Source of the DNA: JBFLYN01 sp040756655
GTDB taxonomy: Bacteria > Bacillota > Sulfobacillia > UBA8153
Direction of reading: 5' to 3'
NCBI GenBank assembly: GCA_040756655.1
Contig: JBFLYN010000019.1
Location: forward strand, 1-57,990
Length of the DNA stretch: 57,990 bases
This document shows positions 8,624 to 15,955 of this stretch, one piece after another. Made by a program: the position numbers and the translations under genes. The notes under the pieces were generated by a model. The model was not told where the DNA came from, made no database searches, and saw only the letters and a program-made list of their open reading frames with translations. Position 1 is the first letter of the stretch. The number at the start of each line of letters is the position of its first letter.

Positions 8624-9592
8624 CTACTCCCAGGGACTGGGTGGAAAGCGCTGCAGCACCCTGACCAAGGACGGAGGGTCGAGCCGGGAGTCGTCGTGCA
8701 ACATCCCCTTTTTCAGCCCCTGCAGCACCCGCAGGCCGCTATTGGTAGTGAGCTCCAAGTCCTCGGTGAGCTTGGACAAGGCACGGCTTTTGGCCGCTTC
8801 CACTGATTCCAGGAACGACTGCCCACTCTCGATGCCCCGGACAACCTCCCTGGCCAGGTGGAACTGGGCCAGGTTGGCCATGGGGTTCCCGCAGGCTCCT
8901 GTGGAGGTGACGCCAAAGATCTCCGGCGCCCTGAGCCTGTATCCCACTTCGACCGACGCCCGGAGTTCCGTAGTTTCAGCCGAGATAGCCGCGGCTAGGG
9001 TCCGGGGGGTACACAGTCCATACTGGTTTAGGGACCGGATGATGCCGTGCTCCACGGTGTGGGCGTGTTCTGGGGAGAGGAGCCCCCCCAGGTTGGCCTG
9101 GACCTCCACGGAGGAGCCGTCCTCGTAATCTACGCCGTGGACGGTGACGGGCAGGTCGTCGTGCCCCTTCATCAGGGTTTGTCCCTCCAGAGCATGCCAG
9201 CCGCCCCCTTCGATACAGGGGTATCCCCCGGCGCGGAGTTCTCTAAGGTCCAGAGCCTTGGCGTCCTCGGCCACCAGCATGCCCGATTCCAACCGGAAGC
9301 TCGAGCTCCGGTAGCGGCCCATGCCCTGCACTTGGGCAAACAAGGCCGTTACCTTCCGCTGGGGCTCGAGGATGTAAACCTCCTGTGCCCACATTTTGCC
9401 GGTACGCACGGCCACTCCGGCTGGGTACAGGCGCTCATTGTCCTGGACATATGGTAGGAGCAGTACCAGGCTACGGCCGCCCAGCCTCTGCAGCAGGCGG
9501 GCGGTGACGGGGTCCAGGAAGATTCCCTTAACCTCCCCGCCGTCGGGCCGGGGAAGCACACCATTGACCACAGGTATTACGGGCAGGTCCAT
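8624..9592 (-). CDS. conserved-looking protein of unknown function with HTVEH motif
   Basis: A 322-residue protein starting at the ATG at 9592 (MDLPVIPVVNGVLP), with GAGGTGAT seven bases upstream. I do not recognise the family. The N-terminal third is beta-rich. The middle contains HAHTVEHGIIRSLNQYGL, an HxxEH pattern, and then a Gly/Cys motif TSTGACGNPMANL. HxxEH is the zinc site of M16 peptidases and LuxS, so a metal-dependent hydrolase or lyase is possible but unproven. It begins four bases after the dusB stop and belongs to the kor-dusB run. No signal peptide or membrane segment is visible, so it is probably cytoplasmic. Confidence 0.7.
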   Translation of the reverse strand: MDLPVIPVVNGVLPRPDGGEVKGIFLDPVTARLLQRLGGRSLVLLLPYVQDNERLYPAGVAVRTGKMWAQEVYILEPQRKVTALFAQVQGMGRYRSSSFRLESGMLVAEDAKALDLRELRAGGYPCIEGGGWHALEGQTLMKGHDDLPVTVHGVDYEDGSSVEVQANLGGLLSPEHAHTVEHGIIRSLNQYGLCTPRTLAAAISAETTELRASVEVGYRLRAPEIFGVTSTGACGNPMANLAQFHLAREVVRGIESGQSFLESVEAAKSRALSKLTEDLELTTNSGLRVLQGLKKGMLHDDSRLDPPSLVRVLQRFPPSPWE

Positions 9593-9596
9593 AACA

Positions 9597-10571
9597 TCAC
9601 CTCGAAGTGTGATCCAGCCAATGCTCAAAAGCTGTCAGCATGTCCCCGGGGTTTTCCGCTTTCACCAGCCGGGCCCGGACGGCAGCAGCACCAGGGCATC
9701 CTTTTAGGTACCAGGCCGCATGCTTGCGCATTTGGACCATTCCCCGGCGAGGGCCTTTCCACCGGAGCATCAGCTCCAGGTGGCGGCGGGCCATGGCCAC
9801 CCGCTGGACTGGCGTGGGAGGTGGAAGCAGCTGGCCGGTGGCCAGGTAATGGGCGGTGCGGGAGAATATCCACGGGTTTCCCAGCGCACCCCGGCCGATC
9901 ATCACCCCATCGCATCCGGTGGTATCCAGCATCCGCCGGGCGTCTTCTGGCTGGAACACATCACCATTGCCGATAACGGGCACGCCCACGGCTTCCTTAA
10001 CCCGCGCGATGATGCCCCAGTCCGCACTTCCTGCATAGTACTGCCCCCGGGTTCGACCGTGCACGGTTACGCAGACAGCGCCTGCCGCTACCACCAATCG
10101 GGCCAGCACCACCGCGTCCGGACTCTCCTCGTCCCAGCTCTTTCTCATCTTGACAGTGACCGGGCACTTGACCGCCGACGCGACCGCCTCCACCAGGCGG
10201 GCAGCCAGCCCCGGGTGGCGCATCAAGGCTGCGCCTGCGCCGGTCTTGACCACCTTGGGAACCGGGCAGCCCATGTTGATATCGATCAGGTCAACCCCCA
10301 GTTCCTCCACCAGGACGGCTACCCTGGCCATGGTCGCGGGGTCAGACCCAAAAAGCTGCACAGCCAGCGGGCGTTCTCGCTCTTCAAACCTCAGAATATC
10401 CCGGGTGCCAGGGCCTGAGTGCAGAAGTCCCTTGTCACTGACCATCTCGCTAAAGACCAGACCGCATCCGGCTTCCTTGGCCAGCTGCCTAAACGGAGCG
10501 TCGCTCACCCCGGCCATGGGAGCCAGCACGAGCGGTGGTTCGACCCGGACTTCCCCTATATGCAAGCCCAT
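9597..10571 (-). CDS. dusB: tRNA-dihydrouridine synthase, DusB type
   Basis: An FMN enzyme that reduces uridine to dihydrouridine in tRNA. The TIM-barrel domain opens with PLVLAPMAGVSDAPFRQLA and carries the active-site motif NMGCPVPKVVKTGAGAALM, with the catalytic Cys in MGCP. FMN-binding segments such as VHGRTRGQYY and IGNGDVF follow. The helical C-terminal domain is present (about residues 245-320). I use the ATG at 10571 (MGLHIGEVRV), though its GGGGG sits unusually close and a TTG at 10586 is an alternative. dusB beside greA-lysS is a common arrangement; here it has been joined to the kor run. Confidence 0.93.
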   Translation of the reverse strand: MGLHIGEVRVEPPLVLAPMAGVSDAPFRQLAKEAGCGLVFSEMVSDKGLLHSGPGTRDILRFEERERPLAVQLFGSDPATMARVAVLVEELGVDLIDINMGCPVPKVVKTGAGAALMRHPGLAARLVEAVASAVKCPVTVKMRKSWDEESPDAVVLARLVVAAGAVCVTVHGRTRGQYYAGSADWGIIARVKEAVGVPVIGNGDVFQPEDARRMLDTTGCDGVMIGRGALGNPWIFSRTAHYLATGQLLPPPTPVQRVAMARRHLELMLRWKGPRRGMVQMRKHAAWYLKGCPGAAAVRARLVKAENPGDMLTAFEHWLDHTSR

Positions 10572-10598
10572 CCCCCTGTCCAACAACGCGCGGTGTTT

Positions 10599-11063
10599 CT
10601 AGGATAAGCCCCGGGCTGAGGTCTGATGCTGCTGGTAAAGGTGCCCGGCCTTTTCCGCAGCGTAGCGCACCAGTCCGCGGCAGATGCGCTGCCGGATCCC
10701 GTCTTCGACAAACCTCCGGTGGCCCCCGGCATCTGCCAGCAGGCAGCCGGTGAGTTCGAGGCAGCCAGTGTTACCGTGAGTTGCCTGAAAGGAGTCCATC
10801 AGTTCCCAGGCCAGCTTGTAGACCAAGTCCCGGCCCTCCTGGTCGGTGGGCTGGCGTCCCACCCTGGCGCCCAGGGCCATCAGAGCCCCGGTCAGCGCCC
10901 CACAGGTGCGCCCGGACCTAGCCATACCCCCTCCAAAAGCCGTGGCCACGGCAAACGGGATCTCCAACCCCCAGGCTATGGTCAGCGCCCGCATCACCGC
11001 CTCAGCACAGTTATGGTTGGCATCGAAGAGTTCAACCGCATGATCGCCGGTAATCCTAGTCAT
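10599..11063 (-). CDS. C_GCAxxG_C_C family redox protein
   Basis: A 154-residue member of the C_GCAxxG_C_C family, small proteins with spaced cysteines presumed to bind metal or form redox disulfides. The conserved pattern is visible: NCAEAV near residue 18, CGALTGALMALG near residue 54, GNTGCLELTGC near 100, and a late Cys in RQRICRGL. The ATG has GGAGGAG six bases upstream and overlaps the korC stop by eight bases. Being embedded in an operon for a ferredoxin-dependent 2-oxoacid oxidoreductase suggests electron transfer or cofactor maturation for that enzyme; this is inference. Confidence 0.82.
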   Translation of the reverse strand: MTRITGDHAVELFDANHNCAEAVMRALTIAWGLEIPFAVATAFGGGMARSGRTCGALTGALMALGARVGRQPTDQEGRDLVYKLAWELMDSFQATHGNTGCLELTGCLLADAGGHRRFVEDGIRQRICRGLVRYAAEKAGHLYQQHQTSARGLS

Positions 11064-11598
11064 GGTGCTCCTCCTCCAGTTCCCAACCTGCTAATAGGGC
11101 CTGCAGGTTCGCGTCACGCACCGGGCCGGAAAACCGCTGGGATATGACCCGGGACAGGCTGTCAAGATCCACCGCCCGAAGATGCCTAGTCAGCGCACCC
11201 AGCGACACAATGTTAGCAGACTCGGCCATTCGTAGCGCCCGAGCCTGCATGTGTATGGGCAGGGGGTGACCCCGCCCGGTAAGCGGGACTCTGCCCAGGC
11301 GGCTATCGTAGAGCACCGGCACGTGCCCGGGCAACGACCGACAATACTTGTCGATGGCTTCAACAGATAGGCAGACCACTGCCGACGGCTCGGTCACGAA
11401 CGGGTACAGCACCGGCTGCTTGGACATCACCACTCCGGCGCCGGAAAACCCGCCACGGGAGGCTATGCCATACTGCTGGGTCTGGGCAACATGGTACCCG
11501 CATTCCAGTGCCGCCTGGGCCAGGATGATCCCGGCCAGCACCAGGCCCTGTCCCCCTGAACCACCCAGGAGTACCTGAGCATCACCGTTCATGTTCAT
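11056..11598 (-). CDS. korC: 2-oxoacid:ferredoxin oxidoreductase, gamma subunit
   Basis: A 180-residue gamma subunit of the pyruvate/2-oxoglutarate:ferredoxin oxidoreductase family. The glycine-rich opening VLLGGSGGQGLVLAGIILAQA and the QQYGIASRGGFSGAGVVMS segment are diagnostic. The start is taken as ATG 11598 (MNMNGDAQ) behind AAAGGCGG; a second ATG is two codons downstream. It overlaps the end of korB by 17 bases, indicating translational coupling. In the complex it works with KorA and KorB to convert a 2-oxoacid, CoA and oxidised ferredoxin to acyl-CoA, CO2 and reduced ferredoxin. Confidence 0.92.
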   Translation of the reverse strand: MNMNGDAQVLLGGSGGQGLVLAGIILAQAALECGYHVAQTQQYGIASRGGFSGAGVVMSKQPVLYPFVTEPSAVVCLSVEAIDKYCRSLPGHVPVLYDSRLGRVPLTGRGHPLPIHMQARALRMAESANIVSLGALTRHLRAVDLDSLSRVISQRFSGPVRDANLQALLAGWELEEEHHD

Positions 11599-12349
11599 CC
11601 GCCTTTCCGTGAATCCGCCAGTAGCGAGCGTGGAAATCGTCCAGCTTGCGCTTGCAGATGACCCCCGGGTTTCCGGCTGCATTTGCCACGTCCTCGAGGT
11701 GCCCGGCCGGGCCGGTGCGGTGGTTGAGCCGCCCAAAGTGGGTAGGGCAGGTACTGGCCACCTCCACAAAACAAAACCCCGGCGTAGTAAGAGCTTGCCG
11801 GAACAGGGCCCGGGTTTGGACCGGGTGGAATACAGACGTGCGAGCTACCATGGCAGCCCCGGCCGCAGTCACCAGCGCGCAGGCGTCGAAAGCGTCCTCA
11901 GGACAGCCCTTCCTGGACGTTGTCGTGCGGCATCCGTAAGGAGTAGTAGCAGAATACTGGCCGCCGGTCATGCCGTAGTTGTAGTTGTTAACCATGACCG
12001 CGGTCAAAGAAAGGTTACGGCGGGCGGCGTGGATCAGGTGGTTTCCACCGATGGTCATGCAATCGCCGTCACCCATCAGGGCCACCACCGTCAGTGACGG
12101 TCGGGCCCCCTTGATGCCCGTAGCAAAGGCCAGGGCCCGCCCATGGGTGCCGTGCAGCGCATTGGTGCGCATGTAGTCATCGGCCTTGCCCCAGCAGCCA
12201 ATGCCCGTCACCACCACGACCTGGGACGGGTCAAGGTCCAGGTCGCCAAGGGCCCGGGCCAAGGCTCCCAGGACAGTGCCATTGCCGCACCCGGCGCACC
12301 ACATGTGCGGCAACCTGTCCAGGGCCAGGTAGTCCCTGAAGTCTCTCAC
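11582..12349 (-). CDS. korB: 2-oxoacid:ferredoxin oxidoreductase, beta subunit
   Basis: This 255-residue subunit binds thiamine diphosphate. The opening HMWCAGCGNGTVLGAL is the family CxGCG motif, and the TPP motif is ALMGDGDCMTIGGNHLIHAARRN (GDG to N). There is no [4Fe-4S] ferredoxin-like insertion. Its ATG overlaps the korA stop by four bases. It forms the catalytic core with KorA. The substrate is likely 2-oxoglutarate or a branched or aromatic 2-oxoacid; sequence alone does not decide which. Confidence 0.93.
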   Translation of the reverse strand: MRDFRDYLALDRLPHMWCAGCGNGTVLGALARALGDLDLDPSQVVVVTGIGCWGKADDYMRTNALHGTHGRALAFATGIKGARPSLTVVALMGDGDCMTIGGNHLIHAARRNLSLTAVMVNNYNYGMTGGQYSATTPYGCRTTTSRKGCPEDAFDACALVTAAGAAMVARTSVFHPVQTRALFRQALTTPGFCFVEVASTCPTHFGRLNHRTGPAGHLEDVANAAGNPGVICKRKLDDFHARYWRIHGKADEHER

Positions 12350-13461
12350 CGGTCATCACCTCCTAGGTCGCGGAGAGCCCGCGAGATCTCCGAAGGTTCG
12401 ATGGGCTCGCCGTCACAACGGTGCAGGCCATGAACCGGGCAGTGGCGCACGATTCGCCTGACTTCGTGGACCATCTGGCCAAGGTTCATCTCGGGCACCA
12501 GCACCAACCGGGCAGTACTGGCAATTTCGGCCAGGCGAGCTTCGAAAAGGGGCCAGAGCGTGGCCAGTTCCAGCACTCCCGCATCCTGGCTGGACCATAC
12601 CGCGGCCCGGGCGGCCCTGGCCGTAATACCGTAGGCGATCACCAGGACGCGGGGAGCAGGAGGGCCGGTATACCTGATGTCGGCGATGTCCTCCACCCGG
12701 TCATGGATCTTGTGGTAGAGGCGAAGATTCTTGCGCCGGGCCGTTTCCGGGTCGCTTTGGGAAAAGCCCGTCTCATCATGCATGGAGGACGTTACGTGGA
12801 ACACGTACGGACTGCCATACTCGGCCAGTGGCGGTACTTCCCCGGGGCCGGCCGAAAAAGGCAGGTACTCCTGGGGCGGGCACGTGGGCCACCGCCTTCG
12901 GGACTTGGTGACTACTTCCCGCAGCTCCACCCCTTCACTCAAGTGGGCGATGGCCTCATCGGGCATGATCACCACCGGGCATCGGAAATCCTCAGCCAAG
13001 AGAAAAGCCCGGACCGTCTGGTCAAAGCAGTCCTGCACCGAAGATGGGCACAGGGCGATGACTGGGGCATCACCGTGACGACCCCAGCGGGCTTGCATCA
13101 CGTCGGCCTGCCCCGGCCGGGTGGCCAACCCGGTACTGGGACCAGAGCGCTGGACATTCACGATGACGCAGGGTACCTCGGCCATCACGGCCATGCCCAG
13201 GTTCTCCTGCATCAACGAAAACCCGGGGCCGCTGGTAGCCGTCAAAGACCGGGCCCCGGCCAGCGATGCTCCGATGATCGCGGCCATGCTTGCCAATTCG
13301 TCTTCCATCTGTAGGTAAATCCCGCCCTGCGCGGGCAAGCGCCGGGCCATGATCTCGGCGATTTCCGAGGACGGTGTAATGGGGTATCCGGCATAAAAGC
13401 TGGTTCCTGCCCTCAAGGCCGCTTCAGCTATGGCGGCATTACCCTGCATGAGAATGGGCAC
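12346..13461 (-). CDS. korA: 2-oxoacid:ferredoxin oxidoreductase, alpha subunit
   Basis: A 371-residue alpha subunit with the pyrimidine-binding domain first (GNAAIAEAALRAGTSFYAGY then PITPSSEIAE, and ATSGPGFSLMQENLGMA) and the transketolase C-terminal-like domain after about residue 240. The start is GTG at 13461 with GGAGGGGTGTT upstream. It heads the operon korA-korB-korC-C_GCAxxG-dusB-unknown-HTH. No separate ferredoxin subunit gene (korD) is present in the run, so the complex must use a ferredoxin encoded elsewhere. Confidence 0.93.
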   Translation of the reverse strand: MPILMQGNAAIAEAALRAGTSFYAGYPITPSSEIAEIMARRLPAQGGIYLQMEDELASMAAIIGASLAGARSLTATSGPGFSLMQENLGMAVMAEVPCVIVNVQRSGPSTGLATRPGQADVMQARWGRHGDAPVIALCPSSVQDCFDQTVRAFLLAEDFRCPVVIMPDEAIAHLSEGVELREVVTKSRRRWPTCPPQEYLPFSAGPGEVPPLAEYGSPYVFHVTSSMHDETGFSQSDPETARRKNLRLYHKIHDRVEDIADIRYTGPPAPRVLVIAYGITARAARAAVWSSQDAGVLELATLWPLFEARLAEIASTARLVLVPEMNLGQMVHEVRRIVRHCPVHGLHRCDGEPIEPSEISRALRDLGGDDR

Positions 13462-13553
13462 AACACACCCCTCCTGTCTGGCGTTATTTCTACACCGCCC
13501 CGGCCGCTCCTGCCCGGTTGCAGTCTTCTGAGCAAACTGCTATCCTGGAAAAG

Positions 13554-13561
13554 AAAGGAGG
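13554..13561 (+). promoter_or_regulatory. strong ribosome binding site pointing at an AUC start
   Basis: AAAGGAGG matches the anti-Shine-Dalgarno perfectly and is nine bases upstream of ATC at 13571. The nearest conventional start in frame, TTG at 13586, would be 24 bases away, too far for this site. The site therefore decides the start of the UPF0173 gene. Confidence 0.7.
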
Positions 13562-13570
13562 ACGGACCGT

Positions 13571-14242
13571 ATCAAAATCAGGTTCTTGGGCCACGCCGCC
13601 TTCCAGGTGGAAGCGGGCGGCAAGATGCTGCTCTTTGACCCCTACCTTACCGGTAACCCCAAGGCCGCCGTCACCAGCGCTGAAGTGCACGCCGACTACA
13701 TACTGGTTTCCCACGCTCACGGCGATCACCTGGGGGATGCAGTGGCCATCGCCCGCCGGACCGGGGCCACCATCATCAGCACTGCAGAGTTGGCAAGCAA
13801 GTGCGGCCAGGAGGGTGTTGAGGTCCATCCCATGCACATTGGGGGAAAGCGACGCTTCGCCTTTGGCACTGTGCGACTGACCCCGGCCATTCACGGGTCG
13901 GGAGTCGAAGGAGGGCTGGCCTGCGGCTTTATCGTGGACAGTCACGACCTGCGCCTGTACCACGCCGGGGATACCGGTCTTTTTAGTGATATGAAGCTTT
14001 TGGCCGAGCTTGAACCTCTGGATGTAGCTCTCATCCCCATCGGCGACAACTACACCATGGGGATTCCCGACGCCGTGAAGTGTGCAGAATTCATGAAACC
14101 CCGGGTGGTGATTCCTATGCACTACAACACTCATGCGCTTATCACCGCCGACCCTTACGACTTCCAGTCCCGGGTAGAAGCTGCTGTACCAGTAACCCGT
14201 GTAGTCGTACTGGAACCCGGCCAGACCTACACTGTCGGTTAG
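13571..14242 (+). CDS. UPF0173 metal-dependent hydrolase with apparent AUC start
   Basis: A metallo-beta-lactamase fold protein of the UPF0173 family (YtkL-like), 223 residues. The metal site HAHGDHLGD is at about residue 50, with GDT (HAGDTGLF) and a late His (PMHYNTH) completing the ligands. Family members begin MKIRFLGH; here the same text is encoded by ATC AAA ATC AGG TTC, placing ATC exactly where Met is expected and nine bases after a perfect AAAGGAGG. Either AUC initiates or an ATG has mutated. The physiological substrate of the family is unknown. It is transcribed away from korA. Confidence 0.85.
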   Translation: MKIRFLGHAAFQVEAGGKMLLFDPYLTGNPKAAVTSAEVHADYILVSHAHGDHLGDAVAIARRTGATIISTAELASKCGQEGVEVHPMHIGGKRRFAFGTVRLTPAIHGSGVEGGLACGFIVDSHDLRLYHAGDTGLFSDMKLLAELEPLDVALIPIGDNYTMGIPDAVKCAEFMKPRVVIPMHYNTHALITADPYDFQSRVEAAVPVTRVVVLEPGQTYTVG

Positions 14243-14246
14243 CGCA

Positions 14247-14282
14247 ACCCCTGGGGCCGGCGCCTTGGCCGCGGGTCTTTTT
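14247..14282 (+). terminator. intrinsic terminator after the UPF0173 gene
   Basis: A GC-rich imperfect stem (ACCC with GGGT outside, GGCC with GGCC inside) is followed by CTTTTT on the plus strand, four bases after the gene's stop. It would separate this gene from the decarboxylase-aminotransferase pair downstream. Confidence 0.55.
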
Positions 14283-14372
14283 CCTGCTCCTTCGCCCTCC
14301 GAAAGGAGTTACACCTGACTTCAGCGAATCAGGGATCTCATACCCGGGCAGGTGCGAAAGGAGCTGTTATCA

Positions 14373-15953
14373 ATGCCAACCCTTACCGGAGGGCAGGCCG
14401 TTGTTGAAACCCTCCTCCGCAATGACGTAAATACGGTCTTCGGGATCCCCGGTGTTCATACCCTGCATATTTACGACGCCCTGGTGGATCGGCCCCAGAT
14501 CAGGCGCATACTTAACCGCCATGAGCAGGGGTCCGGGTTCATGGCCGATGGTTACGGACGGGCCAGCGGGCGACCGGGAGTCGCCATCATCATCACCGGC
14601 CCGGGCTTGACCAACATGGCTACACCACTGGGCCAAGCATATTCTGACTCATCGCCGGTGGTAGTGGTCTCCAGCGAGATCGAGTCGGCCCATATCGGCA
14701 AGGGCAGAGGAGTCCTTCACGAGCTGAAGGACCAGCTAGCATTCATGGGGCAGCTTACGCGCTGGAACGCCCATGCCAAAAGGGTGGAGGATATCCCGGG
14801 CCTGCTCCAACATGCTCTCACCTGCCATGTGTCCGGACGCCCCGGCCCGGTCCACGTGCAGGTGCCCCATGACCTACTGGGCGCGCGGGCCGAGTTCCAC
14901 CTGGTGAAGGAAGACCCCCAGCCCCCGGCACCGGACCCGGCACTGGTGGAGAAAGCCGCCGGTTTGTTGCTGGGATGCAAATCACCCATAATCTACGCTG
15001 GGGGGGGCGCCCAGGGTGCCGCCCTGGAGCTCCGTGAACTGGCCGAGCGGCTGGGCGCGCCCGTGCTCACCACCTGCCTGGGAAAAGGAGCCTTTCCCGA
15101 CGACCACTGCCTGGCTCTGGGCAACAACGGAACCGCTCCCGAAGTGCGCAACCTGCTGGAAGAGTGCGACCTAATGCTGGCAGTGGGCACGCGTTTTGGG
15201 CCTTCTTCTACCGCCAATTGGTCCATGCCCGTACCCAGGCTGATCCACATCGACATCGACCGGGAAGAGCTGGGCAGAAACTACCCGGCTGAGCTGAAAA
15301 TATGCGCCGACGCCCGCCTTACGTTAGAGGGGATCAACGCCCACCTTCGGCACCGGGCCACCCGGCCGGTGCCCAGAGGCCTCACGGATGTGCAGGCCAA
15401 GCTCTCGGCCTCACAGCAGCGGCAGAAGTGGCAGTGGGGTATCCTATCAGCCATCCGGGACGCCCTGGGGCGCGACGGGATCCTGGTGCCGGACATGACA
15501 GTCCTCGGGTACACCGCTACCCGTGCCTTCCCGGTTTTTGCCCCGCGCTCATTCCTGTTCCCGCGGGGCTTCGGCACCCTTGGGTTCGCCCCGCCGGCCG
15601 CGGCCGGTGCCAAGCTTGCCCGCCCCGGGCAGCGGGTGATCGCCCTGTGCGGTGACGGGGGCTTCCTCTTCACCGCCGAGGAGCTGGCAGTAGCCGTCCA
15701 GCACCACATCGCCATTACAGTGGTGCTCATCAACAGTCACAGCTACGAAGTGGTGCGACGGAACCAGGAGCGTCAGTTTGGGCGTTACGTAGATGTCGAC
15801 CTGGTAAATCCTAATTTCCAGCAGTTGACCGAAGCATTTGGTGCCGTTGCCCTGGCGGCCAGTGACGGTGACAGCTTGGCTGCAGCCCTGGCCGAGACGG
15901 CCGGGGTCTGTGGGCCAGTAGTTATCGAGGTGCCCTTCGAGAAGGAGGAGTGA
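14373..15953 (+). CDS. thiamine-diphosphate 2-oxoacid decarboxylase (AruI/IlvB-like)
   Basis: A 526-residue enzyme of the acetolactate synthase/pyruvate decarboxylase superfamily. The Pyr domain carries VFGIPGVHTLHIYDAL and the catalytic Glu in NRHEQGSGFMADGYGRASG. The PP domain carries the TPP/Mg motif CGDGGFLFTAEEL ending at INSH. The text resembles AruI, which decarboxylates 5-guanidino-2-oxopentanoate in the arginine transaminase pathway, more than true acetolactate synthase. ATG 14373 follows AAAGGAG by about ten bases. It is coupled to the aminotransferase downstream (two bases between stop and start), so it most likely decarboxylates the 2-oxoacid that enzyme makes. The substrate is inferred. 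Confidence 0.85.
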   Translation: MPTLTGGQAVVETLLRNDVNTVFGIPGVHTLHIYDALVDRPQIRRILNRHEQGSGFMADGYGRASGRPGVAIIITGPGLTNMATPLGQAYSDSSPVVVVSSEIESAHIGKGRGVLHELKDQLAFMGQLTRWNAHAKRVEDIPGLLQHALTCHVSGRPGPVHVQVPHDLLGARAEFHLVKEDPQPPAPDPALVEKAAGLLLGCKSPIIYAGGGAQGAALELRELAERLGAPVLTTCLGKGAFPDDHCLALGNNGTAPEVRNLLEECDLMLAVGTRFGPSSTANWSMPVPRLIHIDIDREELGRNYPAELKICADARLTLEGINAHLRHRATRPVPRGLTDVQAKLSASQQRQKWQWGILSAIRDALGRDGILVPDMTVLGYTATRAFPVFAPRSFLFPRGFGTLGFAPPAAAGAKLARPGQRVIALCGDGGFLFTAEELAVAVQHHIAITVVLINSHSYEVVRRNQERQFGRYVDVDLVNPNFQQLTEAFGAVALAASDGDSLAAALAETAGVCGPVVIEVPFEKEE

Positions 15954-15955
15954 GC

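Noticed and set aside
8624..9592. Assignment of the unknown protein as LuxS
   Set aside because: HTVEH alone is not enough. LuxS is about 155 residues and its other signatures are absent.
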